Origin: Borrelia miyamotoi
Lineage (GTDB): Bacteria > Spirochaetota > Spirochaetia > Borreliales > Borreliaceae
NCBI RefSeq assembly: GCF_019668505.1
Contig: NZ_AP024371.1
Location: 806,001 to 870,000 of the forward strand
Direction of reading: 5' to 3'
Length of the DNA: 64,000 nt
The notes under the pieces were generated by a model, which was not told the DNA's origin, did no database searches, and worked only from the letters and a program-made list of their open reading frames with translations. The stretch's first letter is position 1. The number at the start of each line of letters is the position of its first letter. The translations under genes were made by a program, and so were the position numbers. Shown piece by piece: positions 17,740-27,541 of the stretch.

Positions 17740-18291
17740 TTGGATAGTAGTAGGATTTTAAGATATGAGGGCCGTTTAGATTTTGGTTCATCATGTGCTC
17801 GTAGGATAAGATCAAAGTCTGATATACCAGCTGTTGTGTACGGAAAGGGGAACGATGTCCTTCATATAAAAGTTAAGGGTAGTGAATTTAATAAGAAATT
17901 TGCTAAGTTTACAGATAATACTGTTTTAATTTTAAGTGATGGAAAAGTTGAGAGATGTGTTTTTGTTAAAGATGTAAGTGAAAATTTAACTAAAAAATTT
18001 ATTTATCATGTTGATTTTTATGAAATTGATAGAGATAAAGAGATTGAAAGGGATGTTTCAATTAAATTTGTAGGAGCTTCTATTGGCGTTAAGGAAGAGG
18101 GTGGAATTTTAAGTGTGATGCGGACTAAAATTAAAGTTAGATCTTTGCCTTTAGATTTACCAGAATTTGTTGAAGTGGATTTAACACCTGTGAAGAAAGG
18201 GGAGCAAATAACTTTCAAGGATATTGTATTTTCTGATAGTGTTAGGCTTTCCGAAGAGGATGAAAATTTAGCTATTTTAATTGTAAGATAG
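17740..18291 (+). CDS. rplY: 50S ribosomal protein L25 (CTC form)
   Basis: 183 residues: an N-terminal L25 domain binding 5S rRNA (LRYEGR, ARRIRSKSDIPAVVYGKG) and a C-terminal TL5/CTC beta domain (VDFYEIDRDKEIERDVSIKFVG, then SLPLDLPEFVEVDLT in sequence). The correct start is TTG at 17740 with AGGAG 6 bases upstream; a longer open frame reading through the tRNA gene is spurious. pth follows after 6 bases. Confidence 0.94.
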   Translation: MDSSRILRYEGRLDFGSSCARRIRSKSDIPAVVYGKGNDVLHIKVKGSEFNKKFAKFTDNTVLILSDGKVERCVFVKDVSENLTKKFIYHVDFYEIDRDKEIERDVSIKFVGASIGVKEEGGILSVMRTKIKVRSLPLDLPEFVEVDLTPVKKGEQITFKDIVFSDSVRLSEEDENLAILIVR

Positions 18292-18297
18292 AGAATT

Positions 18298-18864
18298 ATG
18301 AATTTGTTAATAATTGGCCTGGGTAATCCCGGGTCTAATTTTTTGCATACTAGACATAATGTCGGTTTTGAATTTATAGATAAATTGGTAGTTAAAAATG
18401 GTCTTTCTTTTAAAAGGGTAAAAAATTATGAATATTCTGATTTTAATCTTCAAAGTAGAAGGGTAGTTTTTGTTAAGCCTTTAACTTATGTGAATTTGAT
18501 TGGTAATATTTTTCCTTCTGTTTTTGCTAGGTTTCATATGAAAATAACTAATATGCTAGTTGTAGTTGATAATGTTGATTTGCCTTTGGGAAAGTGTAAA
18601 CTTAGAAAAATAGGAGGGACTTCTACTCATAATGGGCTTCGTTCTATTTCTGATAGCCTAGGAAGTACTAAGTATAGTAGACTTTATATTGGGGTTGGTT
18701 GCAATAATGAATCCAGTCTTAGAGATTTTGTTCTGTCAAAATTTAGCGATATTGAACTGGAGCGTATTAAAAATGTCTTTGAGTTTTTAAGTGAAGAGAT
18801 ATTAGATGTTGATGGTTTTAATTTTGAACATAAAGTTGCAACTATTAATTCTAGTAATTTTTGA
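18298..18864 (+). CDS. pth: Peptidyl-tRNA hydrolase
   Basis: 188 residues that recycle peptidyl-tRNA released from stalled ribosomes. Catalytic-site motifs are visible: GLGNPG with its asparagine, TRHNVGFEF with the catalytic histidine, VDNVDLPLG with the aspartate, and THNGLRS with the second asparagine. The family's methionine in 'F/YMNxSG' is valine here (YVNLIG). The stop TGA overlaps the ATG of tilS by one base. Confidence 0.95.
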   Translation: MNLLIIGLGNPGSNFLHTRHNVGFEFIDKLVVKNGLSFKRVKNYEYSDFNLQSRRVVFVKPLTYVNLIGNIFPSVFARFHMKITNMLVVVDNVDLPLGKCKLRKIGGTSTHNGLRSISDSLGSTKYSRLYIGVGCNNESSLRDFVLSKFSDIELERIKNVFEFLSEEILDVDGFNFEHKVATINSSNF

Positions 18865-20180
18865 TGTTTGGGAATAATATAATAACAAAAATAGAAAGTT
18901 TTTATGAAAAAAATTCTTTAACCAAAGGAAAAGTGGTGGTTGCTTTTTCAGGAGGTGCAGATTCTACTGCTTTGCTATTAAGTTTAAAGGAATATTTAAA
19001 TAATAATATTATTGCACTTTATTTTGCGCATTATATAAGACCGGAATTCGAACAAAATTTAGAAATAGAGCATGTAAAAACGTTTTGTAATTTTCATAAT
19101 ATTACTTTTCAAATAAAGGAATGTAGTGTTGATATAAAGAGAGAATCTAGGCAACTTAGTATGTCAATTGAAGATTTGGCTAGAAAATATCGCTATAATG
19201 CTTTATTAGAAGCTTTTAGCGAAAATAAGGCTAGTTATATTGCTCTTGCTCATAATAAGAATGATCAATTTGAGACCCTGGTGATGAGATTTTTCCAGGG
19301 TTCGTTTTTGGATGGATTTTCTGGTATTCCAATTATTAATGGTAACATTATTAGACCTTTACTTGAAGTATCAAGAAAAGAGATTGAAGAATTTCTTTCT
19401 TTGAATAATATCGTTTATTTTGTTGATAGTACTAATCTTGAGGATTTATATTTAAGAAATAAAATTAGAATTAATCTTATTCCAGTTATTGAAAAAATTT
19501 TTAAAGGGTATGAAAGGGGCTTAGAAAGAATATCTGATTTTTCTAGTGAGCTTGTAGATTATTTTGATAAGAAGGATTTTCTTCCCTTTAGTAAGGGTAA
19601 TTACTATTATTCTTTTGACGCTTTTACTTTTTTCAGTCTGCCAAAATATTTGGTTTTTAGAAGTATTTTCAAGATTTTAAATTTAGAGGGCATTGTTTCA
19701 ACTCTATCATATAGAGCTCTAGGTGAGATTTTTAGGGTAAATCCTGTTTACAAAAGGAGTAAAATTTTATTAAGGACCGATGATTTTTTTTTAGAAAAAC
19801 GTAAAGATAAAATTAATCTTGTTTTTAAGGAATCTGAGGAGATGCATGAATCTTTTGATTTTTTCTTAAAACTTAATGAATATCATAGTTTATCTTTAGG
19901 TAAGATTTTGTTAAAATATTTGGAGTGTGAAGATGATTCTATATTGACATTGAGATGTTGTTCTTATGAGTTTAGGCATAGATTTTTTAAAAATAAGTTG
20001 CAATCAAAGAAGTTTTTTTCTAAGTTTGTAAGATATAATCCACTCTATTTAATGTTATTAGTTTTAAATGATAAGATAATTGGAATTATTGATTTAAATA
20101 CTTTAAAATTAATATGGAGTGATAGGAGTATTCTTAAAAAAATTAATATATCTTTGATCGGAGGATTTTTAAAGGAATGA
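18864..20180 (+). CDS. tilS: tRNA(Ile)-lysidine synthetase
   Basis: 438 residues. The PP-loop SGGADS (29-34) marks an N-type ATP pyrophosphatase; LAHNKNDQFETLVMRF and the STN...RNKIR segments are the TilS signatures. It changes C34 of tRNA-Ile2 to lysidine so that AUA is read as isoleucine, important in this AT-rich genome. The start ATG 18864 overlaps the pth stop; its own last 4 bases overlap ftsH (ATGA). Confidence 0.94.
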   Translation: MFGNNIITKIESFYEKNSLTKGKVVVAFSGGADSTALLLSLKEYLNNNIIALYFAHYIRPEFEQNLEIEHVKTFCNFHNITFQIKECSVDIKRESRQLSMSIEDLARKYRYNALLEAFSENKASYIALAHNKNDQFETLVMRFFQGSFLDGFSGIPIINGNIIRPLLEVSRKEIEEFLSLNNIVYFVDSTNLEDLYLRNKIRINLIPVIEKIFKGYERGLERISDFSSELVDYFDKKDFLPFSKGNYYYSFDAFTFFSLPKYLVFRSIFKILNLEGIVSTLSYRALGEIFRVNPVYKRSKILLRTDDFFLEKRKDKINLVFKESEEMHESFDFFLKLNEYHSLSLGKILLKYLECEDDSILTLRCCSYEFRHRFFKNKLQSKKFFSKFVRYNPLYLMLLVLNDKIIGIIDLNTLKLIWSDRSILKKINISLIGGFLKE

Positions 20181-22084
20181 GTATTAACAATAATAACTTG
20201 AATAATAATTGCAAATCTAATAACAAAAAGAAAAATAAGAATTGGATTTTAATTCTTGTTATAATCTTCTTAGTTTTGGCAATATTTATGTCTTATTTCA
20301 TGCGAGCTGGAAATAGTTATAAAAGTGTACCTTATAGCACATTTCAAACTTATTTGGATAGTGGTTTAATTGAGTCAGTGGTTATAATTGATAAAAGTCA
20401 AATTCAGTTTGTTGTAAAGAATTCAAATTTAGAAAGATCTTATTTTTTTACTAATATCCCTTACTTTGATATCAGTTTGCTTGCTGAGCTTAAAGCTAAG
20501 AAGGTTGAAGTAAGTTCTGGAAAGAGTCAATCTTCTTTACTTAGTGTTATTTTTCAAACTTTACCATGGATATTATTTTTTATTTTTTTCTTTTTTATAT
20601 TTCGTCAAACTCAGGGTGGTGGAGGAAAAGTTTTTTCATTTGGAAAAAGTAATGCTCAAAAGTATGAAGCAGGAAAAAATAAGGTTACTTTTAAAGATGT
20701 TGCTGGTCAAGAAGAAGTTAAGCAGGAACTTAATGAAGTGGTTGAATTTCTTAAGTATCCTAAAAAATTTGAGAAGATAGGTGCAAGAATCCCAAAAGGC
20801 GTTCTTTTAGTTGGATCTCCTGGGACAGGAAAAACTTTGCTTGCTAAAGCTGTTGCAGGTGAGGCTGGTGTAAATTTTTTTCATATGTCAGGTTCTGATT
20901 TTGTTGAGATGTTTGTAGGGGTTGGTGCAAGTCGTGTTAGAGATTTATTTGACAATGCAAGAAAAAATGCTCCTTGCATAATTTTTATTGACGAACTTGA
21001 TGCTGTTGGAAGAAGCCGTGGAGCTGGTCTTGGTGGTGGTCATGATGAGAGAGAGCAAACTCTTAATCAGTTATTGGTTGAAATGGATGGCTTTGGGACA
21101 TATACTAATGTAATTGTGATGGCAGCAACAAATAGACCTGACGTTCTTGATTCTGCTTTGCTTAGACCTGGGAGGTTTGATAGACAAGTAACAGTAACTT
21201 TGCCTGATATTAAGGAGAGAGAAGCAATACTGAATATACATGCTAAGAAGACTAAATTTTCAAAAAGAATTGATTTACAAGTGATAGCAAGGGCTACTCC
21301 TGGTGTTAGTGGTGCTGATCTTGCAAATTTAATTAATGAGGGAGCTTTAATTGCTGCAAGGAATAATCAGTCTGAAATTCTTATGAGTGATTTAGAAGAG
21401 GCTAGAGATAAAATATTAATGGGTGTTGCCAAGAAATCCATGATGATTACTGATAGACAGAAACTTGAAACAGCTTATCATGAAGCAGGACATGCTTTGC
21501 TTCATTATTATCTTGAGTATGCTGATCCTTTACATAAGGTTAGTATTATTCCTAGAGGTAGAGCTCTTGGAGTTGCTTTTTCACTTCCTAGAGAGGATAG
21601 GCTTTCAATAAATAAAAATCAGATTCTTGATAAAATTAAGATATGTTATGGTGGTTATGCTAGTGAGCAGATTAATTTAGGTTTTACTACGGCTGGTGTA
21701 CAGAATGATTTAATGCAGGCTACTAATTTGGCAAAAAAAATGGTTACAGAGTGGGGTATGGGAGAAGACGTAGGTCCAATATTTTTGGTAGATGATGAGG
21801 CTCCAATTTTCCTTCCAAAAGAATTTTCTAAATCAAAAGCTTATTCTGAAAATACTGCTGATAGAGTAGACAGAGAAGTTAAAAAAATTCTTGAGGGATG
21901 TTTGAAAGAAGCATCAGATATTTTGATTAAGCATAAGGAGCAGTTAGTTAAACTTGCAGAAGCCTTGATTGCAAGGGAAACTTTGACAGATAATGAAATA
22001 AGAGAACTTTTAGGATTTAAAATTATCGAAAATGATTATGAAAAAAGTTTAGAAGAATCTAAAATGGAGATAGGAAATGTATAA
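20177..22084 (+). CDS. ftsH: Membrane ATP-dependent zinc protease FtsH
   Basis: 635 residues: Asn/Lys-rich N-terminus, TM1 (23-41), periplasmic loop, TM2 (121-142), AAA+ module with Walker A GSPGTGKT (213-220), Walker B IIFIDELD (268-275) and second-region-of-homology arginines (LLRPGRFDR). The zinc site HEAGH is at 435-439. It degrades membrane and short-lived proteins from the cytoplasmic side. Full length and all catalytic residues are present. It ends the tRNA-Gln to ftsH run. Confidence 0.97.
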   Translation: MSINNNNLNNNCKSNNKKKNKNWILILVIIFLVLAIFMSYFMRAGNSYKSVPYSTFQTYLDSGLIESVVIIDKSQIQFVVKNSNLERSYFFTNIPYFDISLLAELKAKKVEVSSGKSQSSLLSVIFQTLPWILFFIFFFFIFRQTQGGGGKVFSFGKSNAQKYEAGKNKVTFKDVAGQEEVKQELNEVVEFLKYPKKFEKIGARIPKGVLLVGSPGTGKTLLAKAVAGEAGVNFFHMSGSDFVEMFVGVGASRVRDLFDNARKNAPCIIFIDELDAVGRSRGAGLGGGHDEREQTLNQLLVEMDGFGTYTNVIVMAATNRPDVLDSALLRPGRFDRQVTVTLPDIKEREAILNIHAKKTKFSKRIDLQVIARATPGVSGADLANLINEGALIAARNNQSEILMSDLEEARDKILMGVAKKSMMITDRQKLETAYHEAGHALLHYYLEYADPLHKVSIIPRGRALGVAFSLPREDRLSINKNQILDKIKICYGGYASEQINLGFTTAGVQNDLMQATNLAKKMVTEWGMGEDVGPIFLVDDEAPIFLPKEFSKSKAYSENTADRVDREVKKILEGCLKEASDILIKHKEQLVKLAEALIARETLTDNEIRELLGFKIIENDYEKSLEESKMEIGNV

Positions 22085-22093
22085 TTAAGGTTT

Positions 22094-23423
22094 TGAATGA
22101 TGGGGTTGTGCGGCTTATGGTTGAAAATTATGTTTTTTCTTTTATTTTAATAAGCTTAAATGTTAGTCTAAGGTGAAGGTAGACAAAGGGGTATCTCAAA
22201 AATTCTTTTTATTGAGGCTAAAAATTTGATGGTTGTGCTTACAAGGGGATTTGATATTCTTTATAGTTCTCTTGAGTTTAATTTAGAAAACTCAGATTCT
22301 CTTTATGGATTTTCATTAAGAGATAATGTTCTTTTGTTAGATAGAATTTATTTTTTGAGATTTGCAATAGACATTGGTAGTTTTATCTTTGTTAAGCTCA
22401 GGGGCTTATATTACCGTTATTTTTCATTAATTTTAAGTCAAAATGATGATATCAATAAGATGGAAAAATTATTGATCTTTATGAGAAACTGGAGAATGAC
22501 TTGCAGAATGATAAAGATTTAATTTATATGAAGCTTGAAGCTTTTAAGAGAAATTTTAGTAAAATTTTGGCACATTGTTTTGCTATGTATGTCGATGATT
22601 TGAAATTTTTTAAATAGTTTTTGAATGATGATAATTTTTGTTCAAGTATTTTTTCTGAACTTAAGTTGAGAGGAGATTCTTTTTTTAAGATTAATGGTAT
22701 TTAATTTTAAAAGTACGTCAAAATGAAGCTAATATCGTTTCTTTATTTACTTTTTTAAAGAATAAGAGCAAAAAATTAAACGGGGTTTGGTTTAGGGTAT
22801 TTATTGGAGTATAAACTCCTAATTTCTCTTGATGACGTTTATATCCTTTAAAGAAGGGTAACTTGAGTAATAAATATTTATGAGCTTTTGGAGATCCTAA
22901 TAAAAATTTGTCTGATGTGTATTTTATAGATGATAAAGAGAATGTTGCCGTATTTGAGAATGGGGTTTTGGTAAGTTTTTTTAAAAATGGTGGACCATTA
23001 TTTTATGGATTTAAACTTAGACGAGCAGTATTTTAATAGAGTTTATTTTAAAGATAAAGCTCCTGTTTGTTATGAGAACAGTTTGCTTGGTTATAGAGTT
23101 AATTATTCTATTTATCCTTATTGCAGTATGATTGAAATTAGTTGTTCAGATAAACAGTATGTATATACTTTTTTTGTGGACCCCTTTTGTTATGAAATTT
23201 TTAATATTTTTAATTATAACTTTGATTATATGGGTATCAATGAATTTTTAATAGCTAATTTTTCAAGAATTTTTCTTTCTAAGAGTTTAAATTTGAATCC
23301 TATTATAAGAAAATTAATGATTCTAAAAAATTCAATTATATTGAAATTTATGATAAAGGAGTTTTAAAAGCTAAAAAAGTTATTTTAGATAATAGTTTTG
23401 ATATCTATCATAATGTTAATTAG
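22094..23423 (+). pseudogene. Decayed gene of unknown function after ftsH
   Basis: About 1.3 kb that reads as pieces of one protein in different frames. From 22226 it is open (LTRGFDILYSSLEFN, LRDNVLLLDRIYFLRF). After a shift come NDKDLIYMKLEAFKRNF and a stop, and a fragment beginning at FGDPNKN. The longest intact piece is 22987-23367 (VYFKDKAPVCYENSLLGYRV). A last shift gives SKKFNYIEIYDKGVLKAKKV and a stop at 23421-23423. Many in-frame stops and shifts rule out a single working product. I do not recognise the family. Codon use and composition resemble the neighbours, so decay in place is more likely than foreign origin. Confidence 0.72.
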
Positions 23424-23439
23424 CTTTTGAGAATTATTG

Positions 23440-25080
23440 ATGCATAAAAAGATTTTTATTATTTTTATTTTAATTTTTTCATGCAAAACAATAAAAGACA
23501 TAGATGACAAGTCGATTTATTATATTCCATCCGAAGGCATAAAAAAGCATATTAAGGATAATAATTTTGAGATTGCTCTTTCAAGTTATTACAATATGAA
23601 GAATAGTGGTTTTGAAATGGATCAAGGTATTTTAGAATTGAGAGATAAAGCTTTATCTGGGATTCAAGAGGAATATCTTAAGTTTTATAAAGAAAAAGAT
23701 TATGAGAAAGCAATCTCTAAGCTTGAGACTTTGAATTTGTTTGGTTTTTTACTTCATGAAAGTAGAGAACAATTGATTTTAAAGCATCTTGAGAGTTTAA
23801 AAAGTAAAGAGCAAATGCTTTCAGATTTTTTTGCAAAATATTATCTACTTGATGATAATGCTTTTAATTCTATTAAAAATTTTATTTTTAATAAAAAATC
23901 CCCTTCAAAAAATGTTTTGCTTGATACGTCTGTTTTAACAGTTTTGGTAGATATGGGTACTAAAGTTTTAGACGGCTATAGGATACCAAATATTGCTTTG
24001 GGTTCTGCTTTTGTTGTTGATAATATGAAGGGATATGCTTTAACTAATTATCATGTAATTAGTTCTCAAGTTGATGAGGATTATAATGGAATTTCAAATC
24101 TTTATGTCAGATATCCAAGAGGCAAGGGCGAAAAACTTCCTGCAAAAGTAATTTCTTATTCAAAGGAAATGGATCTTGCGTTAATTAAAGTTCCTTTTAA
24201 ATTAGAGCATCAATTTAATTTAAATTATTCTTCAAATATTAATATTGGAGATAGAATTTATGCAATGGGATCTCCTATGGGACTTGAGAAGAGTGTTACT
24301 TCAGGAATAATTTCTGGAAAGAATAGAAATTTATTGTCAGTGGGCGATTCTTATCAAATTGATGCTGCAATTAGTCCGGGAAATTCTGGAGGACCTGTAG
24401 TAAATGAGAATGGCGAATTTATTGGACTTTCATTTGCTGGAATTTTACATGCTCAAGGTCTTAATTTCGTTATACCTTCAAAGTGGGTTTTAAAGGTCTT
24501 GCCATTTATGTATGGTGGTGGAATTTTAAAAAATAAGTGGTTGGGATTTACTTTTTCTGAAAGTTTAAGAAATTTGGAAATATCATATGTGTTTCCTAAT
24601 TCTCCTGCAGATATTGGTGGGCTTAAGATTGGAGATTCTATTTTAAGTGTTAATTCCTTAAAGTTTGAAACTTTAAGTGATCTTCAATATTATATTTTGC
24701 AAAAAAAATCTATGGTGAAAATTAAATATAGACGGAACAATAAAGAATATGAAGGTTATTTTTATCCTCAAGATAGACCAGGAGATATCGTTGAAAGTAT
24801 TGTAAAAAATGATTCTTTTAAAAATTTACTAGGAGCCTTTTTGGGTTTAAATTTAAGTTTGATTTCTGGTAGAGAGTATAGAGTTTCTAAAGTATTTACA
24901 AATGGTCTTGGAAATGAACTTAATTTTAGACCAAATGATGAAATTTTTGTTTATAATTTTAAATATGTTAAGGATGAGAGGATATTTATTTTATTGCTTT
25001 ATGTTAAAAGACTATTTGCAGGATATTTAGGCTCTCCATTGCAGCTTATTATTCCATTTGATTCTATTGTATTTGTATAA
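23440..25080 (+). CDS. Lipoprotein trypsin-like (Deg/HtrA-type) serine protease with PDZ domain
   Basis: 546 residues. A short signal ends in LIFSC, a lipobox with C15, so the protein is probably anchored at the periplasmic face of a membrane. Residues 30-130 look helical and repeat-like (TPR-type). A chymotrypsin-fold protease follows with an intact triad: H205 (TNYHV), D245 (MDLALIK) and S316 (GNSGGP). A PDZ-like domain starts near residue 370 (FPNSPADIGGLKIGDSIL). The C-terminal 120 residues are unassigned. ATG 23440 is preferred over the TTG just before it. Family call is strong; substrate is unknown. Confidence 0.85.
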   Translation: MHKKIFIIFILIFSCKTIKDIDDKSIYYIPSEGIKKHIKDNNFEIALSSYYNMKNSGFEMDQGILELRDKALSGIQEEYLKFYKEKDYEKAISKLETLNLFGFLLHESREQLILKHLESLKSKEQMLSDFFAKYYLLDDNAFNSIKNFIFNKKSPSKNVLLDTSVLTVLVDMGTKVLDGYRIPNIALGSAFVVDNMKGYALTNYHVISSQVDEDYNGISNLYVRYPRGKGEKLPAKVISYSKEMDLALIKVPFKLEHQFNLNYSSNINIGDRIYAMGSPMGLEKSVTSGIISGKNRNLLSVGDSYQIDAAISPGNSGGPVVNENGEFIGLSFAGILHAQGLNFVIPSKWVLKVLPFMYGGGILKNKWLGFTFSESLRNLEISYVFPNSPADIGGLKIGDSILSVNSLKFETLSDLQYYILQKKSMVKIKYRRNNKEYEGYFYPQDRPGDIVESIVKNDSFKNLLGAFLGLNLSLISGREYRVSKVFTNGLGNELNFRPNDEIFVYNFKYVKDERIFILLLYVKRLFAGYLGSPLQLIIPFDSIVFV

Positions 25081-25105
25081 AATTAATTTATTTTGAGGTA
25101 ATTGT

Positions 25106-26212
25106 ATGAGCTTTTATTTGAATTTAGTTAGTGGAGAAACTAAATCCAATCCCGATGATATTGTTTCTATTAGTCATTTTAATTTTAAAGATAATTTAAA
25201 TTTAATGCTTATAATTGGTCCTATGGGTAGTGGTAAGACAGAATATGCTGCTAAGATTTATAAAGATTCTCTTATTATTAAGAATAAGTCTTTTAAGGTT
25301 TTAGCGTCCATTACCAAGGGTTTTAGAAACAGAGCTAATGTGTTTTTTATTAGAAATATTCTTGATAAAAAAAGGTTTAAAGATTATCCTGAAAATGTTA
25401 TTCCTTATAGGGGTGGTGTAAGTGATAAAATTGATGGGGTTGATTTTGCAGGTAGTTCTTTTGATGTAGGTAAATTGATAGATAATAATCCTGAACATGG
25501 AACTTTTATTATTGATGAGACTTGTTTTTACGATGAGCGTTTGGTTTTTATTTTAAATAAAATTGCATTGGATTCAAACGTGTTATTTATACTTCCTACC
25601 TTACTTTATAACTTTAGGAAAGAAATCTTTAATAATACTGCTAGACTTTTAATAGAGTATTCAGACAAAATTTGTCGTCTTGGTGCTTATTGTGAACATG
25701 TGGATTGTATGGATGAGTCCTTTTTAACATACAGGTATTATTTTTATGGAGGAAAGGAAATAGCTGCTCCTTATTTTGATCCTTTGTTAATTGTTGGTGG
25801 TGATGAGATTGTTGAATCTGCTATTTATCCAAATTATGCTACAAGATGCTCTAGACATCATTATCTTGTTGGTAGGGAATATTTTTTTACTATTCTTAAG
25901 CCTTTTGCATTATTGTATTCTCAAGGTGATAAAAAATTTTTTGAAAGAGAAATCTTGGATTTAAGTAGTAATGTGATAAGTTCAAATTTTAAAAATTCTC
26001 TCTTAATTGAATCTAGAGGAAGATATGATCTTCTAGTTTTAGAAGATTTGCTAGAATTACCTTTTTTAGCAGAGAGAGCTTTAATTACGCTTTCATTGGA
26101 ATATAATATTCTTAGTAAGGGAGATTTTAAAAATCTTATCGATAAATTTTCTCTTAGTAAGGATTATATTCAAAAAGTGGTTGTTTCAAGAGGGGACAAA
26201 TGGATCTTTTAA
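25106..26212 (+). CDS. tdk: Type II thymidine kinase-like protein with C-terminal extension
   Basis: 368 residues. The P-loop GPMGSGKT (38-45), the IIDETCF motif (DE..F, the acidic catalytic region) and the lasso/zinc region (RLGAYCEHVDC, then YPNYATRCSRHHY) match type II thymidine kinases, which make dTMP from thymidine. Ordinary members have about 190-200 residues; here some 110-120 extra residues follow. Thymidylate kinase, the next step, is encoded 0.7 kb away on the other strand. GAGG 8 bases before the ATG supports the start. Confidence 0.78.
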   Translation: MSFYLNLVSGETKSNPDDIVSISHFNFKDNLNLMLIIGPMGSGKTEYAAKIYKDSLIIKNKSFKVLASITKGFRNRANVFFIRNILDKKRFKDYPENVIPYRGGVSDKIDGVDFAGSSFDVGKLIDNNPEHGTFIIDETCFYDERLVFILNKIALDSNVLFILPTLLYNFRKEIFNNTARLLIEYSDKICRLGAYCEHVDCMDESFLTYRYYFYGGKEIAAPYFDPLLIVGGDEIVESAIYPNYATRCSRHHYLVGREYFFTILKPFALLYSQGDKKFFEREILDLSSNVISSNFKNSLLIESRGRYDLLVLEDLLELPFLAERALITLSLEYNILSKGDFKNLIDKFSLSKDYIQKVVVSRGDKWIF

Positions 26213-26218
26213 AAGATG

Positions 26219-26836
26219 TTAATAATAGTTTGGTTTATTTTTAAAAAATTCCTTTGTTTTTTCAATGCGTATTAATTCTTTTTCAATTATGTTATAATAA
26301 TCGAGTTCTTTCATTTCAATTCTGTAATATTCATCTTCCCAATTTGTTATTCCGCTGCTTTGTATTTTAGTAAATTTATATTTGTGAAGTTGCTTGTGAT
26401 ACTTTAAAGCTTCTGTGTAATAATCGGCAGCTATTTTGTAAAGATTTGTGGCTTTATTTAAGTTTTCAAGAATTGCATTTTTTTTTGGAGTTTTGTAAAA
26501 ATATGCATATCTTGTATCAAATAAGTCACCTAAATACAAATGTTGCTTTACAAGAAGCAGATTTACATGCATTTTAAAAAGAAGCTTATATTTGTTCCAT
26601 TCTTCTCTTGTTTCTATTTTTGATAGAGAGTAATTTGGATTTCCAAATGGGTACTTTAATGCATTTTTTAAAAAAAATATATTTCTTTTATAATTGTCAG
26701 GTTTTCTTTTAATTTGTTCGTTGAATATGACATACCATTGTTCCGCGTAGAAAAATTTTGATGATGCATTTATATTGGTTATTAGTAGGATTGAAAATAT
26801 TACTAGACACAATATAAGAATACTTTTATTAAACAT
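26219..26836 (-). CDS. Exported hypothetical protein, helical
   Basis: 205 residues with a signal peptide (hydrophobic 5-22, cleavage probably after INA near residue 24). The rest is rich in Lys, Tyr and Asn and appears mainly helical; a stretch near 130-150 (ATNLYKIAADYYTEALKYH) looks like a TPR helix pair. I do not recognise a function. It lies downstream of tmk on the same strand with a 31-base gap and converges with tdk, whose stop is 6 bases away. Confidence 0.75.
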   Translation of the reverse strand: MFNKSILILCLVIFSILLITNINASSKFFYAEQWYVIFNEQIKRKPDNYKRNIFFLKNALKYPFGNPNYSLSKIETREEWNKYKLLFKMHVNLLLVKQHLYLGDLFDTRYAYFYKTPKKNAILENLNKATNLYKIAADYYTEALKYHKQLHKYKFTKIQSSGITNWEDEYYRIEMKELDYYNIIEKELIRIEKTKEFFKNKPNYY

Positions 26837-26867
26837 AGTTTAGATCCTTTCCTTCATTTTGATTATA

Positions 26868-27479
26868 TTAAAATTTGATTAAATCAAAAATTTTTCTAGT
26901 GTTTATTTCTAAATCCTCTTCATTTGAATTTTCAATGTATACTATATCAATTAAGCTGTCAAATATTTTGAGTATTTTCATGTACTTAGAGTTAATTTTT
27001 TTAAATATTGATGCTTCAAATTCAAAAAGGTCAGCTTGTGTTCTATTTTTTTGAATGCGTTTGTATGCAATATTGGGATCCGCCTTTATAAAAAAAAGTT
27101 TTTCGGGGAGAGGGAAATCTTTATTTAGTGTATATCCTAATTTTCCTTGATATGCTATAGACGAAAATAAATATCTATCAGTTATTACTTTTGTTTTGCC
27201 TTTATTTAATATTTCTATTATTCCATTTTTAGTATTGTATAAATGTTCATATCTATCTGCTACATACAAGTGTGCAAGAGATACTTTTTTTAGAGGGGTT
27301 TTAAAATTATTTAGTTGCTGTCTTATAAATTCACCGATTACTCCTTGTGAAGGTTCTTTTGTAAAATGGTATTTTAGTTGATTGTTATTACAGAGTGTTT
27401 GTAAGTTTTGAATTATACTTGTTTTTCCGCTTCCGTCGATTCCTTCTATGCAATAGAAGTTTTTTAGAATCTTATTCAC
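26868..27479 (-). CDS. tmk: Thymidylate kinase
   Basis: 203 residues converting dTMP to dTDP. The P-loop is GIDGSGKT (13-20), the DR(Y/H) motif is DRYLFSSIAYQG, and the lid and base-binding segments follow. The start is GTG at 27479 with AGGGGA 8 bases upstream. It is divergent from tamB with only 62 bases between, which must hold both promoters. Confidence 0.94.
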   Translation of the reverse strand: MNKILKNFYCIEGIDGSGKTSIIQNLQTLCNNNQLKYHFTKEPSQGVIGEFIRQQLNNFKTPLKKVSLAHLYVADRYEHLYNTKNGIIEILNKGKTKVITDRYLFSSIAYQGKLGYTLNKDFPLPEKLFFIKADPNIAYKRIQKNRTQADLFEFEASIFKKINSKYMKILKIFDSLIDIVYIENSNEEDLEINTRKIFDLIKF

Positions 27480-27484
27480 AAAAA

Positions 27485-27514
27485 TTGTCCCCTTAGATAC
27501 TTATTAAGTATAAT
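27485..27514 (+). promoter_or_regulatory. Promoter of tamB-bamA-skp with overlapping palindrome
   Basis: TTGTCC, 18 bases, TATAAT, ending 27 bases before the tamB ATG. A perfect palindrome with 7-base arms around one central T (27497-27511, ATACTTA/TAAGTAT) covers the spacer and the start of the -10. It could be an operator for this promoter, for tmk on the other strand, or chance in AT-rich DNA. Confidence 0.42.
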
Positions 27515-27541
27515 ATTATAATAATATATATACATAAATAT

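Noticed and set aside
26204..26217. Perfect 14-base palindrome at the tdk stop
   Set aside because: It has no loop and no T tract of use, so a stable terminator hairpin is unlikely; probably chance in AT-rich DNA.
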